Source: Galbibacter orientalis DSM 19592
Lineage (GTDB): Bacteria > Bacteroidota > Bacteroidia > Flavobacteriales > Flavobacteriaceae
DNA length: 64,000 nucleotides
Assembly (NCBI RefSeq): GCF_000260115.1
Contig: NZ_JH651380.1
Span: forward strand, 124,001 to 188,000
Direction: 5' to 3'
Part shown: positions 54,638-63,001 of the stretch, one piece after another
Position numbering within the stretch: position 1 is the stretch's first letter
How the letters are laid out: each line of letters opens with the position of its first letter
Notes under the pieces: generated by a model
Told to the model about the DNA's origin: nothing
Seen by the model: only the letters and a program-made list of their open reading frames with translations
Databases searched by the model: none
Made by a program: the position numbers and the translations under genes

Positions 54638-55030
54638 TCATACTTCGATTAAATTAATTCTTGGATGATTTTTAATGATTTCCATTATAATTTCAAAGTA
54701 GGTTTGACCAGTCCCTTGCTCTAATGCGGTTATCTTTTTTTTAATGAAATCAATATTAAATACAGCAGGTTCTTCGAGTTTCTTTTTATAAAAATTTAAT
54801 GTAGCTTCTATTCCTAAATCAGATTTATTTTTACTGATATTCTTCCAAATCAAATCAAATTTTTCAACGGACTTTAATGCGCCAAAACCACCATAAAACA
54901 AATCGTTTAAAGCATCTAAACTTTCAGAAATTTTCCAGTTTTCAGCGCTCATAAATAACCGATTTATCTCTTTGTAAAAAGAAGGAATATCATGAATTTT
55001 GTCCCCATTGATAATAAATTGTTTCGGCAT
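54638..55030 (-). CDS. Barstar-like protein (RNase inhibitor family)
   Basis: A 130-residue acidic/basic helical protein related to barstar. The family hallmark is SESLDALNDLFYGGF, preceded by FYKEINRLFMSAENW. Barstars inhibit barnase-type RNases; no barnase gene is in the window, so it may be an orphan immunity protein or protect against an imported toxin (inference). The first six codons (ATGCCGAAACAATTTATT) are duplicated at 55835-55852, just after uvrB, as part of a 20-bp direct repeat that brackets the adjacent toxin-antitoxin pair. Confidence 0.8.
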   Translation of the reverse strand: MPKQFIINGDKIHDIPSFYKEINRLFMSAENWKISESLDALNDLFYGGFGALKSVEKFDLIWKNISKNKSDLGIEATLNFYKKKLEEPAVFNIDFIKKKITALEQGTGQTYFEIIMEIIKNHPRINLIEV

Positions 55031-55057
55031 TTATATAGTTTATTGTTATTGGCAACG

Positions 55058-55372
55058 TTATTTTTTATGATTCAATATTTCCAATAGTTCTTTCAGGTTT
55101 TGTCTATTATCCCAAAAAGCTGTGATTATAATTTCTTTGGATTTAACTTTATAATAAATACTGAAATTTCCTACCGAAGTAACTCTTATGTCTTTAAAAT
55201 CAGTTGCTTTATAAATAAGAGGTTCATCTGCAATTTGCTTTGTTCGATCGGAGACTAGCTTTACTAGTTTTTTTGAATAAGTGTTGGATTTATTTCTCTT
55301 AACCCAATATTCTAGAATTCCTACAAACTGAATGTCAGCAGTTCGTGTCCAAATTATATTGCGTTTAGCCAT
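55058..55372 (-). CDS. RelE/ParE-family toxin
   Basis: A 104-residue toxin of the RelE/ParE fold: IIWTRTADIQFVGILEYWVKRNKS, the central KLVKLVSDRTKQIADEPLIYKATDFKDIRVTSVGNFSIYYKVKSKEIIITAFWDNRQNLKELL. ParE members poison gyrase, RelE members cut mRNA in the ribosome; the sequence here does not decide which. The gene overlaps the antitoxin gene upstream by 19 bases. It lies inside the direct-repeat-bounded segment between uvrB and the barstar gene. Confidence 0.88.
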   Translation of the reverse strand: MAKRNIIWTRTADIQFVGILEYWVKRNKSNTYSKKLVKLVSDRTKQIADEPLIYKATDFKDIRVTSVGNFSIYYKVKSKEIIITAFWDNRQNLKELLEILNHKK

Positions 55373-55596
55373 TCTATATTTCTTTTCTCCATTGCTTCCT
55401 GAGAAATCAGTTCTCCATTTGTAATATCTTGTTCGCTCATTTCCAAAATTGCTTTTTGTTCTTTAGTCAATTCTATCATTTCTGATTCGCAAGAACTGGA
55501 AGCGATTAATTTGTCAAGAGCAACTAAAAAATCTTTATCTTTAATGGATAGTATTTTATCTATCAATCCGTTTCTTATAGTATCTACTGTTGCCAT
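55354..55596 (-). CDS. Antitoxin of the RelE/ParE pair
   Basis: An 80-residue small acidic protein (MATVDTIRNGLIDKILSIKDKDFLVALDKLIASSS, then MIELTKEQKAILEMSEQDI and a C-terminal ISQEAMEKRNIEWLNA). This pattern (short N-terminal dimerisation helices and a C-terminal wrap ending in an amphipathic helix) is usual for antitoxins of RelE/ParE toxins in Bacteroidetes. It precedes and overlaps the toxin gene. No classical ribbon-helix-helix motif is obvious. Confidence 0.8.
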   Translation of the reverse strand: MATVDTIRNGLIDKILSIKDKDFLVALDKLIASSSCESEMIELTKEQKAILEMSEQDITNGELISQEAMEKRNIEWLNAI

Positions 55597-55665
55597 AGTA
55601 TCATAATTTGTTTTAAATATCCGAAAATTTACATGTTTTTCCTAATGCCATCTATTGTACTTGTT

Positions 55666-55714
55666 TTCGGTTTGCTACTTGAGAATCTGCGAGGATTTTA
55701 CGTCGTAAACCGAA
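55666..55714. repeat. Asymmetric hairpin upstream of the antitoxin gene
   Basis: Perfect 8-bp arms TTCGGTTT (55666-55673) and AAACCGAA (55707-55714) surround a 33-base loop; GCTAGC and the 12-bp inverted repeat follow. This is the main feature of the gap 55597-55861, which holds no other gene apart from the truncated barstar start near 55850. Confidence 0.6.
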
Positions 55715-55861
55715 GCTAGCAATAAACTATAACCGTATTTATTGAGTAATGTTATTTTTTTATTTGCTCTTTGCCTTTTTCAGTATTCTAAATTACATTC
55801 CAATTCTTGATATAGTCTTCTTTAGTTTATTTGTAATAAATTGTTTCGGCATTATTCTAAT

Positions 55862-57853
55862 TTAAATACGTTCTTGCAAGCTTTTTATTTCGTCTCGTAA
55901 TTTTGCAGCTTCCATAAAATCGAGTTCTTTGGCTGCTTTTTCCATAGATTTACGTTTATCTCGAATAATCTTTTCGATTTTTTCTTTTGGTAAGTAATCT
56001 AATTCAGGTTCTGCAGCTTGTCTTGCAGCTTCTTTTTCTAGTTGATAAGTGGAGATTGAGTTTTTTCCTAAGGCACTATCAAGGTTTTTCTTAAGTGCTG
56101 TAGGAACAAGATTGTGTTTGGTGTTATAATTTATTTGTTTTTCTCTACGGTAGGTGGTCTCGTCTATAGTTTTTTGCATACTCGTCGTTATTTTATCAGC
56201 ATACATAATAGCTTTACCATTTAAATTTCGAGCAGCTCTCCCTACTGTTTGCGTTAATGAACGTGCACTACGTAAAAAACCTTCTTTATCAGCATCTAAA
56301 ATAGCAACAAGAGAAACTTCTGGTAAATCAAGTCCTTCTCTTAAAAGATTTACACCAATAAGGACATCAAAAATTCCCTTTCGTAAATCTTGCATAATTT
56401 CTACCCGCTCTAAGGTGTCTACATCACTGTGGATATAACGACAACGAATTTGAATCCGACTTAAATATTTTGTAAGCTCTTCGGCCATTCTTTTGGTAAG
56501 AGTCGTAACCAAAATACGTTCATCTTTTTCCACTCGTTGCTGGATTTCTTCTACTAAATCGTCAATCTGATTTTCGCTTGGACGAACTTCAATAACAGGG
56601 TCTAATAAGCCTGTTGGCCTAATTACTTGCTCTACATAGACTCCATCGCTTAGTTGCAATTCATAATCTGCTGGCGTTGCGCTAACATATAAAACTTGGT
56701 TCTGTAATGCCTCAAATTCTTCAAATTTTAAGGGTCTATTGTCCATTGCTGCGGGTAGCCTAAATCCGTATTCTACTAAGTTTTCTTTCCTACTTCTATC
56801 GCCGCCATACATGGCATGTACTTGAGGAATGGTAACATGACTTTCATCTACAACCATTAAGTAATCATCTGGAAAATAATCTAATAGACAGAAAGGGCGA
56901 GTTCCTGGTTGTCTTCCATCTAGGTAACGAGAGTAGTTTTCAATACCGCTGCAATACCCTAATTCGCGAATCATTTCTAAGTCAAAATTAGTACGTTCTT
57001 CCAAACGTTTTGCTTCCAAAGGTTTCCCTACTTCTTTAAAATAATCCACTTGCTTTACCATATCATCTTGAATTTGATGGATAGCATTTTGTAGCACATC
57101 TGGCGAGGTAACAAACATATTTGCAGGGTAGATATTGAGTCGGTCGTATTTTTCTAAAACCTTGTTTGTGTTCGGATCAAAAGCTTCAATTTCTTCAATT
57201 TCATCACCAAAAAAATGAATTCTAAAAGCATCATCAGCATAACTAGGATACACATCTACAACATCTCCTTTTACTCTAAAACTTCCATGAGTAAATTCTG
57301 CAGTAGTACGTGCGTATAAACTTTGTACTAGTCGGTGTAAAAGTTTAGTACGAGAAATTACTTGATCTCTCTCAATAGAAATTACATTTTTCTGAAATTC
57401 AACAGGATTTCCAATACCATACAAGCAAGAAACAGAAGCTACAACCAATACATCTCTTCGTCCAGAAAGTAAGGAAGAAGTAGCGCTTAATCGGAGTTTT
57501 TCAATTTCATCATTTATAGATAAATCTTTTTCAATATAGGTTCCAGTTACTGGAATATAGGCTTCGGGCTGATAATAATCATAATAAGAAACAAAATATT
57601 CTACCGCATTATCGGGGAAGAATTGTTTGAATTCTGAATATAATTGTGCAGCCAATGTTTTATTGTGCGCTAAAACCAAGGTTGGTTTTTGTACCGTTTC
57701 AATAACATTGGCAACCGTAAAAGTTTTTCCAGATCCTGTAACTCCTAAAAGGGTTTGGTATTTTTCTTCGGAATCAATTCCTTCAACCAACTGTTTGATT
57801 GCATTTGGTTGATCTCCCGTTGGTTTGTAGTCTGATTTTATAGTGAATCGCAT
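55862..57853 (-). CDS. uvrB: Excinuclease ABC subunit B
   Basis: The damage-verifying helicase-like subunit of nucleotide excision repair. The 663-residue protein has Walker A GVTGSGKTFT (K43), the DESHVT box, the beta-hairpin region YYDYYQPEAYIP, helicase motif V/VI (RTVGRAARN near QTVGRAARNLNGKAIMYAD) and the C-terminal UVR domain binding UvrC (KAAKELDFMEAAKLRDEI). A -7 promoter element lies just four bases before the ATG. Downstream it is followed within 9 bases by a truncated barstar start. Confidence 0.98.
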   Translation of the reverse strand: MRFTIKSDYKPTGDQPNAIKQLVEGIDSEEKYQTLLGVTGSGKTFTVANVIETVQKPTLVLAHNKTLAAQLYSEFKQFFPDNAVEYFVSYYDYYQPEAYIPVTGTYIEKDLSINDEIEKLRLSATSSLLSGRRDVLVVASVSCLYGIGNPVEFQKNVISIERDQVISRTKLLHRLVQSLYARTTAEFTHGSFRVKGDVVDVYPSYADDAFRIHFFGDEIEEIEAFDPNTNKVLEKYDRLNIYPANMFVTSPDVLQNAIHQIQDDMVKQVDYFKEVGKPLEAKRLEERTNFDLEMIRELGYCSGIENYSRYLDGRQPGTRPFCLLDYFPDDYLMVVDESHVTIPQVHAMYGGDRSRKENLVEYGFRLPAAMDNRPLKFEEFEALQNQVLYVSATPADYELQLSDGVYVEQVIRPTGLLDPVIEVRPSENQIDDLVEEIQQRVEKDERILVTTLTKRMAEELTKYLSRIQIRCRYIHSDVDTLERVEIMQDLRKGIFDVLIGVNLLREGLDLPEVSLVAILDADKEGFLRSARSLTQTVGRAARNLNGKAIMYADKITTSMQKTIDETTYRREKQINYNTKHNLVPTALKKNLDSALGKNSISTYQLEKEAARQAAEPELDYLPKEKIEKIIRDKRKSMEKAAKELDFMEAAKLRDEIKSLQERI

Positions 57854-57857
57854 CTTA

Positions 57858-57865
57858 CAAATTTA
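57858..57865 (-). promoter_or_regulatory. Candidate -7 element of uvrB
   Basis: On the minus strand, TAAATTTG with four bases (TAAG) before the uvrB ATG. Preceded by GTTTGT. This implies a leaderless or almost leaderless transcript if it is the promoter. Confidence 0.5.
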
Positions 57866-57929
57866 ACAAACAATATGGTAGCATGTTGTTTATGTTTTGT
57901 GAAAATTTATTTATAACATCTTGAGGTGT

Positions 57930-57966
57930 AAGACCGCTTTGCTGAAAGAAAATAGGGTAAAGATTA
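57930..57966. repeat. Single diverged, inverted copy of the 44-bp repeat
   Basis: Reads AGACCGCTTTGCTGAAAGAA, then AATAGGGTAAAGATTA, matching the reverse complement of the units at 38480-38610 at about 85%. It is the only notable feature in the 328-base gap between the divergent uvrB and alkB genes. Confidence 0.75.
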
Positions 57967-58181
57967 TATGGTAAGAGTTATGAAATTATTTCAGTAAATC
58001 TACTTTCTATTTTTAATAGGGAAACATTATACTTTCCTTTATAAACTATTACAGATCTCTATACTTTTAATTCTAATAATAATCTGAAGGATGGATTATG
58101 TTTGGTTTTTTAAGCGTAGTTTTCTTGCTTAGGATAATTTATTCATCTTTGTATATAAGTAAGTTTTTTACATGAAAATAA

Positions 58182-58790
58182 ATGGATTTATTTGATGCAA
58201 CACCTCAAAGTCAACGTAATATTTTAAACAAAGATGGAGAGGTTTATTACTACGGAAAAATATTTAATAATAAAGAGGCGATAGCTTTTTATGAAGAGTT
58301 ATTCAATAATATCCATTGGAAAAATGATGAAGCTATCATCTTCGGGAAAAGAATAATAACAAAACGAAAAGTAGCTTGGTATGGAGATGAGCCTTTTCAG
58401 TATACGTATTCTAAAACAACTAAATCTGCACTTCCGTGGACAAAAGTATTATTAGAATTAAAGAAAAAAACAGAAGAAGTTACGGGAGAGACTTTTAACT
58501 CTTGCTTACTAAATTTGTATCATGATGGGAGTGAAGGAATGGCTTGGCATAGTGATGGAGAAACAGCACTTAAAACAAATGGAGCGATTGGTTCCTTGAG
58601 TTTTGGAGCGGTAAGGAAATTTTCTTTTAAACATAAATCAACCAAAGAAAAAATAGATATAATTCTTGAAAATGGGAGTCTTTTAGAAATGAAAGGACTT
58701 ACACAAACGCATTGGTTACACCGACTCCCACCTACCAAACAGACTTTAAAGCCTAGAATTAATCTTACTTTTAGAACTATTGAGTGTTAA
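58182..58790 (+). CDS. alkB: AlkB-type 2-oxoglutarate/Fe(II) dioxygenase
   Basis: Repairs alkylated bases (1-methyladenine, 3-methylcytosine) in DNA or RNA by oxidative demethylation. The 202-residue protein has the HxD iron ligands in MAWHSDGE, the distal His in THWLHRLPPTKQ and the 2-oxoglutarate-binding RINLTFR. The nucleotide-recognition region is also recognisable (RITKRKVAWYGDEPFQYTYS-like). It is closer to the ALKBH2/3-like bacterial group. It is transcribed divergently from uvrB, another repair gene. Confidence 0.95.
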   Translation: MDLFDATPQSQRNILNKDGEVYYYGKIFNNKEAIAFYEELFNNIHWKNDEAIIFGKRIITKRKVAWYGDEPFQYTYSKTTKSALPWTKVLLELKKKTEEVTGETFNSCLLNLYHDGSEGMAWHSDGETALKTNGAIGSLSFGAVRKFSFKHKSTKEKIDIILENGSLLEMKGLTQTHWLHRLPPTKQTLKPRINLTFRTIEC

Positions 58791-58859
58791 TTTTTAGAGG
58801 TTCAAAGGTTCAAAGTTGAAAAATGTGTCAATTTGAAGATTTGGAAATGTGAGTAAAAA

Positions 58860-59290
58860 GGTCGGAAGACCGAAGACCGAAGACGGGAGTGTTCAGCTGG
58901 CAGTTACAGTATGCAGTTTTTCAGTTTATGGTTAACTACAAATTCGAAAAGAGTTAGAATGCAAAATCTATATTCTCTTCTCTCTATTCTTGTCATTTTT
59001 TTTGCTTTTTTTCTTGTCTCTTGTCTCCTTTTTTGCTTCCGACTTCCGTCTTCCGACTTCTTTCAATAAGCAGCAGTTTTTTAGTTTATGGTTAACTACA
59101 AATTCGAAAAAGAGTTAGATGCAAAATCTATATTCTCTTCTCTCTATTCTTGTCTTTTTTTGCATTTTTTCTTGTCTCTTGATTCCTGACTCTTGATTGA
59201 AAATGTACGCCTACTGAACTGAACACTGCATTTCTTGTCTCTTGTCTCTTGTCTCCTTTTTTGCTTCCAGCTTCACAAACTTTCTTACAT
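58860..59290. repeat. Heptamer-rich tract with a 110-bp direct duplication
   Basis: Most of the 606-base gap between alkB and sdaA is repeats. 7-bp units include AGACCGA (58866-58882), CTTCCGA/CTTCCGT (59037-59060), TCTTGTC (59012-59028 and 59229-59252) and TCTTGAT/TCCTGAC (59177-59197). CAG triplets recur every 6-8 bases at 58894-58925. In addition 58913-59023 is repeated almost exactly at 59073-59181, sharing TTTATGGTTAACTACAAATT. Confidence 0.85.
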
Positions 59291-59363
59291 TTAACAAATA
59301 ACCATCAACTATCAACCGAAATATAACTTTATAAGAAATTCTTTATTCTTTCCTAACAAAATG

Positions 59364-59371
59364 TATATTTG
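59364..59371 (+). promoter_or_regulatory. Candidate -7 element of sdaA
   Basis: TATATTTG followed by CCACC, 25 bases before the sdaA ATG. Confidence 0.55.
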
Positions 59372-59396
59372 CCACCAATCTTTAACGATTGCGTAA

Positions 59397-60821
59397 ATGG
59401 AGTGTATTAGTGTTTTCGATATGTTGAAAATAGGCGTGGGACCATCGAGTTCTCATACCTTAGGCCCGTGGAGAGCTGGAGAGCGTTGGATAGCTGAATT
59501 AAAAGAAGAAGGCTTGTTTGAGCAAGTAACTTCTATTAAGGTTCATGTTTACGGTTCTCTTTCTTTAACAGGAAAAGGTCATGCTACAGACTTGGCTATT
59601 TTACTTGGCCTCTCTGGAGCCGATCCAGAATATATTCCTATTGATACTATTGATGGGATTGTAAATACTATTAAAACGGAACATATCATCAATTTTAATG
59701 GGGAGAGACAATTAGATTTTAATTTTAAAGAAGGAATTGTTTTTCATAGAGATTTTTTACCATTTCATGCAAACGGACTCACATTTGAAGCAAGACTAGA
59801 TTCTGGCGCTACATCTTCAGAAACGTATTATTCTATTGGAGGAGGTTTTGTAGTAAAAGAAGAGCTTATTCATGCGAAGGAGAATTTAAAAACTCTTAAA
59901 ACCTTTCCTTTTCCAACCCAAAAAGGAACGGAATTGTTGGATTATTGTCACCAAGAAAACGCAAGCATTTCTGAAATTGTTTTAGAAAACGAACGATCCT
60001 TACGTTCTGAGGAAGAAATAGATAGAGAATTGCACCGTATTTGGGATACCATGCTTGAGTGTATGTATACGGGTTGCCATACAGAAGGAAATTTACCTGG
60101 AGGCTTAAATGTAAGACGAAGAGCTTTTGATACCCATAAAAAATTGATAGGAGAGATAAAGTATAATTCGCCTCAAGAATGGTTGGAAGCTATTAGACTA
60201 ACAGAAGTAAAATTTAGGCAAATCCTAAAATGGGTGAGTTGTTTTGCTATTGCTGTAAATGAGGTGAATGCTGCTTTAGGAAGAGTTGTTACAGCACCTA
60301 CTAATGGAAGTGCTGGTGTAATCCCTTCTGTTTTAATGTATTATATGGTAATTGAAAATCATGATGCTGGATTTGATGAAATCAAGAAATTCCTTTTAGT
60401 GGCTGGAGAGATTGGAAGTATTTTCAAAAAAGGAGCTACTATATCAGCAGCTATGGGTGGTTGCCAAGCAGAGATTGGAGTTTCTTCGGCTATGGCTGCT
60501 GGAGCACTTACGGAACTTTTAGGAGGAACTCCAGAGCAAGTTTTAATAGCTGCTGAAATAGCAATGGAGCATCATTTAGGGCTTACGTGTGATCCTATTG
60601 GGGGGCTTGTGCAAATACCTTGTATTGAACGGAATTCTATGGGGGCTATAAAAGCAATTAATGCGGCAGAATTAGCTTTGGAAACCGACCCGAAAAACAC
60701 AAAAGTTCCTTTGGATAAAGTGGTAAATACCATGTGGGAAACAGCAAAAGATATGAATTCTAAATATAAAGAAACCTCTGAAGGAGGATTGGCTGTTGGA
60801 GTAAATTTAAGCGACTGCTAG
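59397..60821 (+). CDS. sdaA: L-serine ammonia-lyase
   Basis: Deaminates L-serine to pyruvate and ammonia using an oxygen-labile [4Fe-4S] cluster. The 474-residue single-chain form has the N-terminal beta domain ([25 protein letters not shown], with serine-binding SSSHT) and the alpha domain. Cluster-binding cysteine candidates are in [20 protein letters not shown] and [19 protein letters not shown]. Late GGLAVG motifs also match. It has its own promoter and lies downstream of a repeat-rich gap. Confidence 0.97.
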   Translation: MECISVFDMLKIGVGPSSSHTLGPWRAGERWIAELKEEGLFEQVTSIKVHVYGSLSLTGKGHATDLAILLGLSGADPEYIPIDTIDGIVNTIKTEHIINFNGERQLDFNFKEGIVFHRDFLPFHANGLTFEARLDSGATSSETYYSIGGGFVVKEELIHAKENLKTLKTFPFPTQKGTELLDYCHQENASISEIVLENERSLRSEEEIDRELHRIWDTMLECMYTGCHTEGNLPGGLNVRRRAFDTHKKLIGEIKYNSPQEWLEAIRLTEVKFRQILKWVSCFAIAVNEVNAALGRVVTAPTNGSAGVIPSVLMYYMVIENHDAGFDEIKKFLLVAGEIGSIFKKGATISAAMGGCQAEIGVSSAMAAGALTELLGGTPEQVLIAAEIAMEHHLGLTCDPIGGLVQIPCIERNSMGAIKAINAAELALETDPKNTKVPLDKVVNTMWETAKDMNSKYKETSEGGLAVGVNLSDC

Positions 60822-60830
60822 ATTTTAATC

Positions 60831-62990
60831 TTACCTTTTTAAGGTAAAATGTCCTTTAAAATCGCGACCATCATCTAATTTTACCCTAAACCAATAATCG
60901 GATGCTGGTAGTGGAATCCCGTTAAAAGTTCCATCCCAGCCTCTGCTTAAAGGGTTGAGTTGCTTTACTAGTTTTCCGTATTTGTCGAATATAAAAACAT
61001 AAGACCCCGATTGGGTTGAACTATTAATTCCGCTGATTCTCCAGTAATCATTATGGTTGTCGTTGTTTGGAGTGAAAAATTTATCGTAACCAATTATAGA
61101 AATCGTTTTAGAAACAGTTCCGCAGCCATTTTTATCACGCACATAAATAGTAGCAAAACCTTTTGGAACGTTTTCAAAAACATTACTTGTTTGGTATGGG
61201 CCTACAATATCTTCAATAGCATATAAATAGTCTCCTTTTCCTTCTACAAAAACCGTAACTCTATTATTTTCATAAATATCTTCTACTTCTGGATCAGGAG
61301 TAAAAGTGGCAATATTAGAGGTGTTGATTGTAAATGTTTTAAAGTTGGAACATTCATTTTGAATAACTCCCGCAGCATCACTATATATATTCTTCAAAAT
61401 AAGTTTGTAATTCCCTGGAGAAGTAATGGTGACATTTCGACTAGTACCAACGGTAGTTTCGTTTCCAGTATCATCAATCTTTACCCATTTATATTCATCA
61501 AAACCAGATTCTGCTGTAATAAAAGCTTCAGGATCATTCAGACATATTAGCGGTAGCGGATTAGGAAGATTAACGATAGGCTTTTTATTAACTACTAAAT
61601 CAAATTGTTTTACATCTTGGCATTCATTATTTTTTTCAATACGTGCATAAATTGTTTTACTTGCAGTTGTAATCTGGTCGCTAGTAATTTTATTGAGCTC
61701 TAAAGAAGCATCATTTAAAGAATTATATAAAGCAATATCTAAATTTTTAAAGTGGGTATCTTTAATATATTTTAAGTCGAAAGTTCCCTCTGGAGTGATG
61801 CTACTCTCATTGTTTGCACATACGTAAAATGGACCTATTTTATCAAGACCGGCAAGTGTTGGATTAACTTTTAACTTAATTTCTCCTTCAGCTTCACAAC
61901 CATTTTTATTTATAACTTTTACATAGATAGTCTCCCCGTCTTTTGCTGTAAAGTTCTCAGGATTTATAATAGAACCCCCCGAATTTCTGTCAGCTATAGA
62001 TTTGTAATAAAACATTGAATAATCAGGATTGTTATTTATCCCTTGAGCTTCAGCTTGTGTTAAATTAAAGGATGTGGTTTTATCGGTAGAATTGTTATCG
62101 AGATCGCATTGTACTAATGTGTTGTTGTTGAAAATTGGCTCTTTGTAAGCTGAAATTTTAAAATCTGTAATGTCAAAACATCCATTAGGGTTAGTAACTC
62201 TACTGTAAATTGTTTTTTCTTCTTCTGAAATATTTTGAGTATTTGGAATAGGATTTATATTATCAGAAGCATCGTTTAATGAAGCAAAAAAATCTACAGT
62301 ATTATTACTATCAGAATTAATTTGATTTTTATAGGTGTTTAAATCAAAATCAAACTTTCCGTCAATGGTACATTCTTTTTTATTTAAAATTTTATTAGCA
62401 GTAGGAGCCGGAGGGAAGGGAGATTTTCCAGTGGTAGCACTTCCAGTCCATTGAAGATCGAATCCACCATCTCCGATGGGTCTATCTATAACAATAAAAT
62501 AGGAGTCTCCAACAGCTACATTTAACCATTTAACAAATCCATTGCCACTTTCTCCAGGTCCTTCAGAAGCGTCGGACTCTGAGCCATTCATTCCTGTTGA
62601 ATTACTTGTTTGCCCTGCTGCTAATGGATTTGTGGTAGAACAACGAATTGCTTGCCCAATATTTCCGCAAGTAGCACTTGGACCATATACAAAAAAATCA
62701 TAATCAACTTCAAGTTTGCTACTAGAAGGTGTTAAAGTAAATCCTAATGTACCTGCTTGGATAATAGATATTTTTAACCAAACACTGTTGTGTTCTTCAC
62801 TATTACATGAGTTTGTAGTATTTATTTCTTGTATTCCACTTCCATTAGCATTGGAAGTGAAAATACCTCCTCCGCAAACTGTTATTGCATTAACACAATC
62901 GTTAGGGAGCTTATTTACTGTCTGTGCACTAATAAAGTCAATCAGAAAAAACAGAAAAAGTATAAATAGGTATTTTTTGGGGGCTAGCAT
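60831..62990 (-). CDS. T9SS type B secreted protein (gliding/adhesion-like)
   Basis: A 719-residue exported protein with a signal peptide (MLAPKKYLFILFLFFLIDFISAQ). The middle contains Asn/Asp-rich Ig-like or DUF-type beta domains repeatedly ending 'KTIYARI' or 'ETIYVKVINKNGCE'. The last ~90 residues form the type IX secretion type B sorting domain: YDKFFTPNNDNHNDYWRISGI, YVFIFDKYGKLVKQL, and GWDGTFNGIPLPASDYWFRVKLDDGRDFKGHF. Such proteins are exported by T9SS and attached to the cell surface, often with adhesion or gliding roles. It is followed closely by an ABC-2 permease gene upstream. Confidence 0.93.
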   Translation of the reverse strand: MLAPKKYLFILFLFFLIDFISAQTVNKLPNDCVNAITVCGGGIFTSNANGSGIQEINTTNSCNSEEHNSVWLKISIIQAGTLGFTLTPSSSKLEVDYDFFVYGPSATCGNIGQAIRCSTTNPLAAGQTSNSTGMNGSESDASEGPGESGNGFVKWLNVAVGDSYFIVIDRPIGDGGFDLQWTGSATTGKSPFPPAPTANKILNKKECTIDGKFDFDLNTYKNQINSDSNNTVDFFASLNDASDNINPIPNTQNISEEEKTIYSRVTNPNGCFDITDFKISAYKEPIFNNNTLVQCDLDNNSTDKTTSFNLTQAEAQGINNNPDYSMFYYKSIADRNSGGSIINPENFTAKDGETIYVKVINKNGCEAEGEIKLKVNPTLAGLDKIGPFYVCANNESSITPEGTFDLKYIKDTHFKNLDIALYNSLNDASLELNKITSDQITTASKTIYARIEKNNECQDVKQFDLVVNKKPIVNLPNPLPLICLNDPEAFITAESGFDEYKWVKIDDTGNETTVGTSRNVTITSPGNYKLILKNIYSDAAGVIQNECSNFKTFTINTSNIATFTPDPEVEDIYENNRVTVFVEGKGDYLYAIEDIVGPYQTSNVFENVPKGFATIYVRDKNGCGTVSKTISIIGYDKFFTPNNDNHNDYWRISGINSSTQSGSYVFIFDKYGKLVKQLNPLSRGWDGTFNGIPLPASDYWFRVKLDDGRDFKGHFTLKR

Positions 62991-63001
62991 TTAGGGTTGG
63001 T

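Larger units (their letters stand above)
55012..55853. mobile_element. Candidate cassette carrying a toxin-antitoxin pair
   Basis: A 20-bp perfect direct repeat (TAATAAATTGTTTCGGCATT) lies at 55012-55031 and 55834-55853. The copy at 55012 contains the start of the barstar gene; the other leaves a truncated barstar start 9 bases after uvrB's stop. The 802 bases between hold the toxin and antitoxin genes. Inside, perfect 12-bp inverted repeats TATAGTTTATTG (55034-55045) and CAATAAACTATA (55720-55731) surround the genes. No recombinase gene is present. Confidence 0.6.
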
